In this document: piece by piece, positions 62,400 through 64,000 of the stretch
Layout: every line of letters starts with the position of its first letter
Position numbering within the stretch: position 1 is the first letter of the stretch
NCBI GenBank assembly: GCA_948474755.1
Contig: CAOLHI010000247.1
Location: 310,001-374,000 of the forward strand
DNA: 64,000 bases
Direction of reading: 5' to 3'
Source of the DNA: Ctenosaura bakeri
Taxonomy: Eukaryota; Chordata; Lepidosauria; Squamata; Iguanidae
Position numbers and translations under genes: made by a program
Notes under the pieces: generated by a model
What the model was told of the DNA's origin: nothing
Seen by the model: the letters and a program-made list of their open reading frames with translations, nothing else
Databases searched by the model: none

Positions 62400-62547
62400 A
62401 AGAAACACAGGACCATTTACGCTTAGAGGAAAGACATCAATTTAGGGCTTCTGAATACATGATCCCTACATCCTAACCGTGACAAGACAGCAAGCAGAGG
62501 TTAGAGGCAAGGAAGATCACTCACTGTTTTGAATATTTAGTGCTTAC

Positions 62548-62553
62548 AATAAA
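62548..62553 (+). terminator. CFAP144 poly(A) signal
   Basis: AATAAA 149 bp after the stop codon, followed by a GT/T-rich stretch (TGTTCCC, TTTTTTCC). Confidence 0.75.
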
Positions 62554-63134
62554 CCTGTTCCCAACCATGCTTTTTTCCTGCTCTTGCTGCCTGCCAACTT
62601 TTACTTCATATGACAATATGTTTCCCAGCCAGACATTTTGAGCATATGTTGTTCATGCATCAATTTCCTGTTTCCCCTGCTGAACAGGGGAATGGGAACA
62701 CTGCTCTCATGCAGTCAGAGTCATGAGGTAGAAATATAGGAACTGCTACTTCAGTATTGTGTAAGTACAAAGCTGCTCCGTGTGAATAGCCCAGTGAGTG
62801 AAAGGATTTGGGATCCACTCAAAATAAACCAGAACAGATCTCTCACAAAACAGAAAGCATAGATAGAATAGTAAACCTGCAAAAATGTTTTTAATCCACT
62901 ATTTCATATGAAGCTCTATAAAAACCAAACCAGTATGAAACCAAGGCAACAAGAAGCATCTGGTTACTCCTTTTGTATATAAATACTGGTGCAATCAATG
63001 TCAGGTGGAACCAGCTGCTGTTTTCAGAGCAAGCTGAATGGCCTCATATACAGGTGAAAGCCAGAATCAGTTCATTCTTCTAACATTATGGGAGAATTCA
63101 AATTTTGGGGGATAATGTCCATCCATTCCACTCC
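62554..63134. other. Gap between convergent CFAP144 and EBNA1BP2 ends
   Basis: No gene. A possible EBNA1BP2 poly(A) signal (ATTAAA on minus) lies at 62,890-62,895, about 240 bp after its stop. Confidence 0.45.
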
Positions 63135-63692
63135 TTATCGGGAACGGTTCTTCATTTTCTGCCTCATTTTTTTGCCAGGCCTCTTCTGTAAAGAGAATTA
63201 AAATACAAAGTCACATATGAGGGTATCACACTCATTTACAGCCCCACAACAATACAGGAAAGGAAGAAGCCATGTGCCAAGATGAATACTCCCAAGAAGC
63301 ACAGATGTACCCAGAAGTTTTGAGATAGTTGTTGGTGATTTATATTCATTATTTTTAACTATTCTTCTACTATGAAACTCAAGCTGACACACATGGGCTT
63401 CTCAGGTAGTCTTTAGGACATATCTTAGCACATTCAAACAGAATTATTATTGCTGATTAGGTAAACAGAACCATCATCAGACTGCATTTCAGCAAAAAAA
63501 ATATTCCCTTGTTCAAAGAATGTACTTACATTGGCATTCCTTTTTCCTCCTTTCCCAGGTCCCTTGTAGTGGGCTTTGCTAGCACGGAAACTGGATACAT
63601 CATTGTGACTTTCTTTGGTATTCCACTTTGACCCTTTCTTTTTACCACCAAAACCAAATTTCTGATTCTTGTAGCGTCGTTTTGCACTTGGT
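63135..63692 (-). CDS. EBNA1BP2: EBNA1-binding protein 2 (rRNA processing), 3' part
   Basis: The last two exons are on the minus strand: 63692-63530 (entered with two codon bases from the preceding exon) and 63185-63135, ending in TAA. EBNA1BP2 (yeast Ebp2) is a nucleolar protein needed for 27S pre-rRNA processing and 60S ribosome assembly. The visible C-terminus is highly basic and conserved: SAKRRYKNQKFGFGGKKKGS, KWNTKESHNDVSSFRA and KRPGKKMRQKMKNRSR. Donor (GTAAGT at 63,529) and acceptors are good. The remaining exons lie at higher coordinates outside the window. In human, this gene neighbours the CFAP144 family gene on 1p34, which supports both calls. Confidence 0.95.
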
Positions 63693-64000
63693 CTGGGGAA
63701 AAAAATAACTAGTCATCATGATTTGGTACTTGCCAGCCTCTCTGCAAACAGCCCCTCAGCACATCTCTCCTCTCAAAAAAAAAATTCAAACACTGCCGCA
63801 ATTCATGTTAAGTAGGCCTTTCTTGTACGCTCCTGCAGGTAGCAAGGGAATGAGGCCGGGGGCGGGGGGATACTACATTTACTACAAACCAGCAGTTGAT
63901 ATTTAACTTCTACGTGCAAAGATGGCCAGTGACTCAAGACTTTAGGTCCTGAAAAGTTCAGTCTCAGAAGATACACCTTATTCACTGGTAATGAAACAGG

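Overview
The window reads as vertebrate nuclear DNA, most probably from a squamate reptile (lizard type). Exons are short and separated by GT..AG introns. The interspersed repeats are those of squamates: tRNA-derived SINEs of the Sauria type, one fused to a 5S rRNA head; an L1; CR1 and L2-like LINEs; and many palindromic MITEs. No bacterial operon, CRISPR array or phage is present. Species cannot be fixed from the sequence alone.

Layout. Bases 1 to about 29,100 are a gene-poor, repeat-filled flank. It holds a 4-kb 5'-truncated L1 bounded by 19-bp target-site duplications (1887-5946), LINE fragments, a candidate solo LTR (about 7541-8290), a CR1 3' end (8800-9270), SINEs and old MITEs. Bases 29,183-63,692 hold five genes, reconstructed here exon by exon with matching intron phases: (1) a ZPBP-family (zona pellucida-binding, acrosomal) gene on the minus strand, ATG 38429 to stop 29183; (2) SNAPC2 on plus, 38984-43994; (3) PIF1 helicase on minus, 58636-45302; (4) CFAP144 (FAM183) on plus, 59401-62399; (5) the last two exons of EBNA1BP2 on minus, 63692-63135, the rest lying beyond the window.

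The genes form two head-to-head pairs: ZPBP-like/SNAPC2, with 554 bp between start codons, and PIF1/CFAP144, with 764 bp. Each pair shares a TATA-less, GC-rich promoter carrying CRE-like (TGACGTCA/TGACGTCC) and RFX X-box-like sequences. That suits a sperm and cilium programme for ZPBP-like and CFAP144, paired with housekeeping or replication partners (SNAPC2, PIF1).

Main points for a second look: the ZPBP-like gene appears to be a third family member with a long acidic, proline-rich tail containing a 10-residue repeat; each of the four complete genes carries one copy of the same palindromic MITE in its first intron; the penultimate PIF1 coding exon has one extra base in a homopolymer that truncates the reading frame; and an AT-rich minisatellite sits inside the PIF1/CFAP144 promoter. 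Gene names rest on my recollection of family sequences; no search was run.
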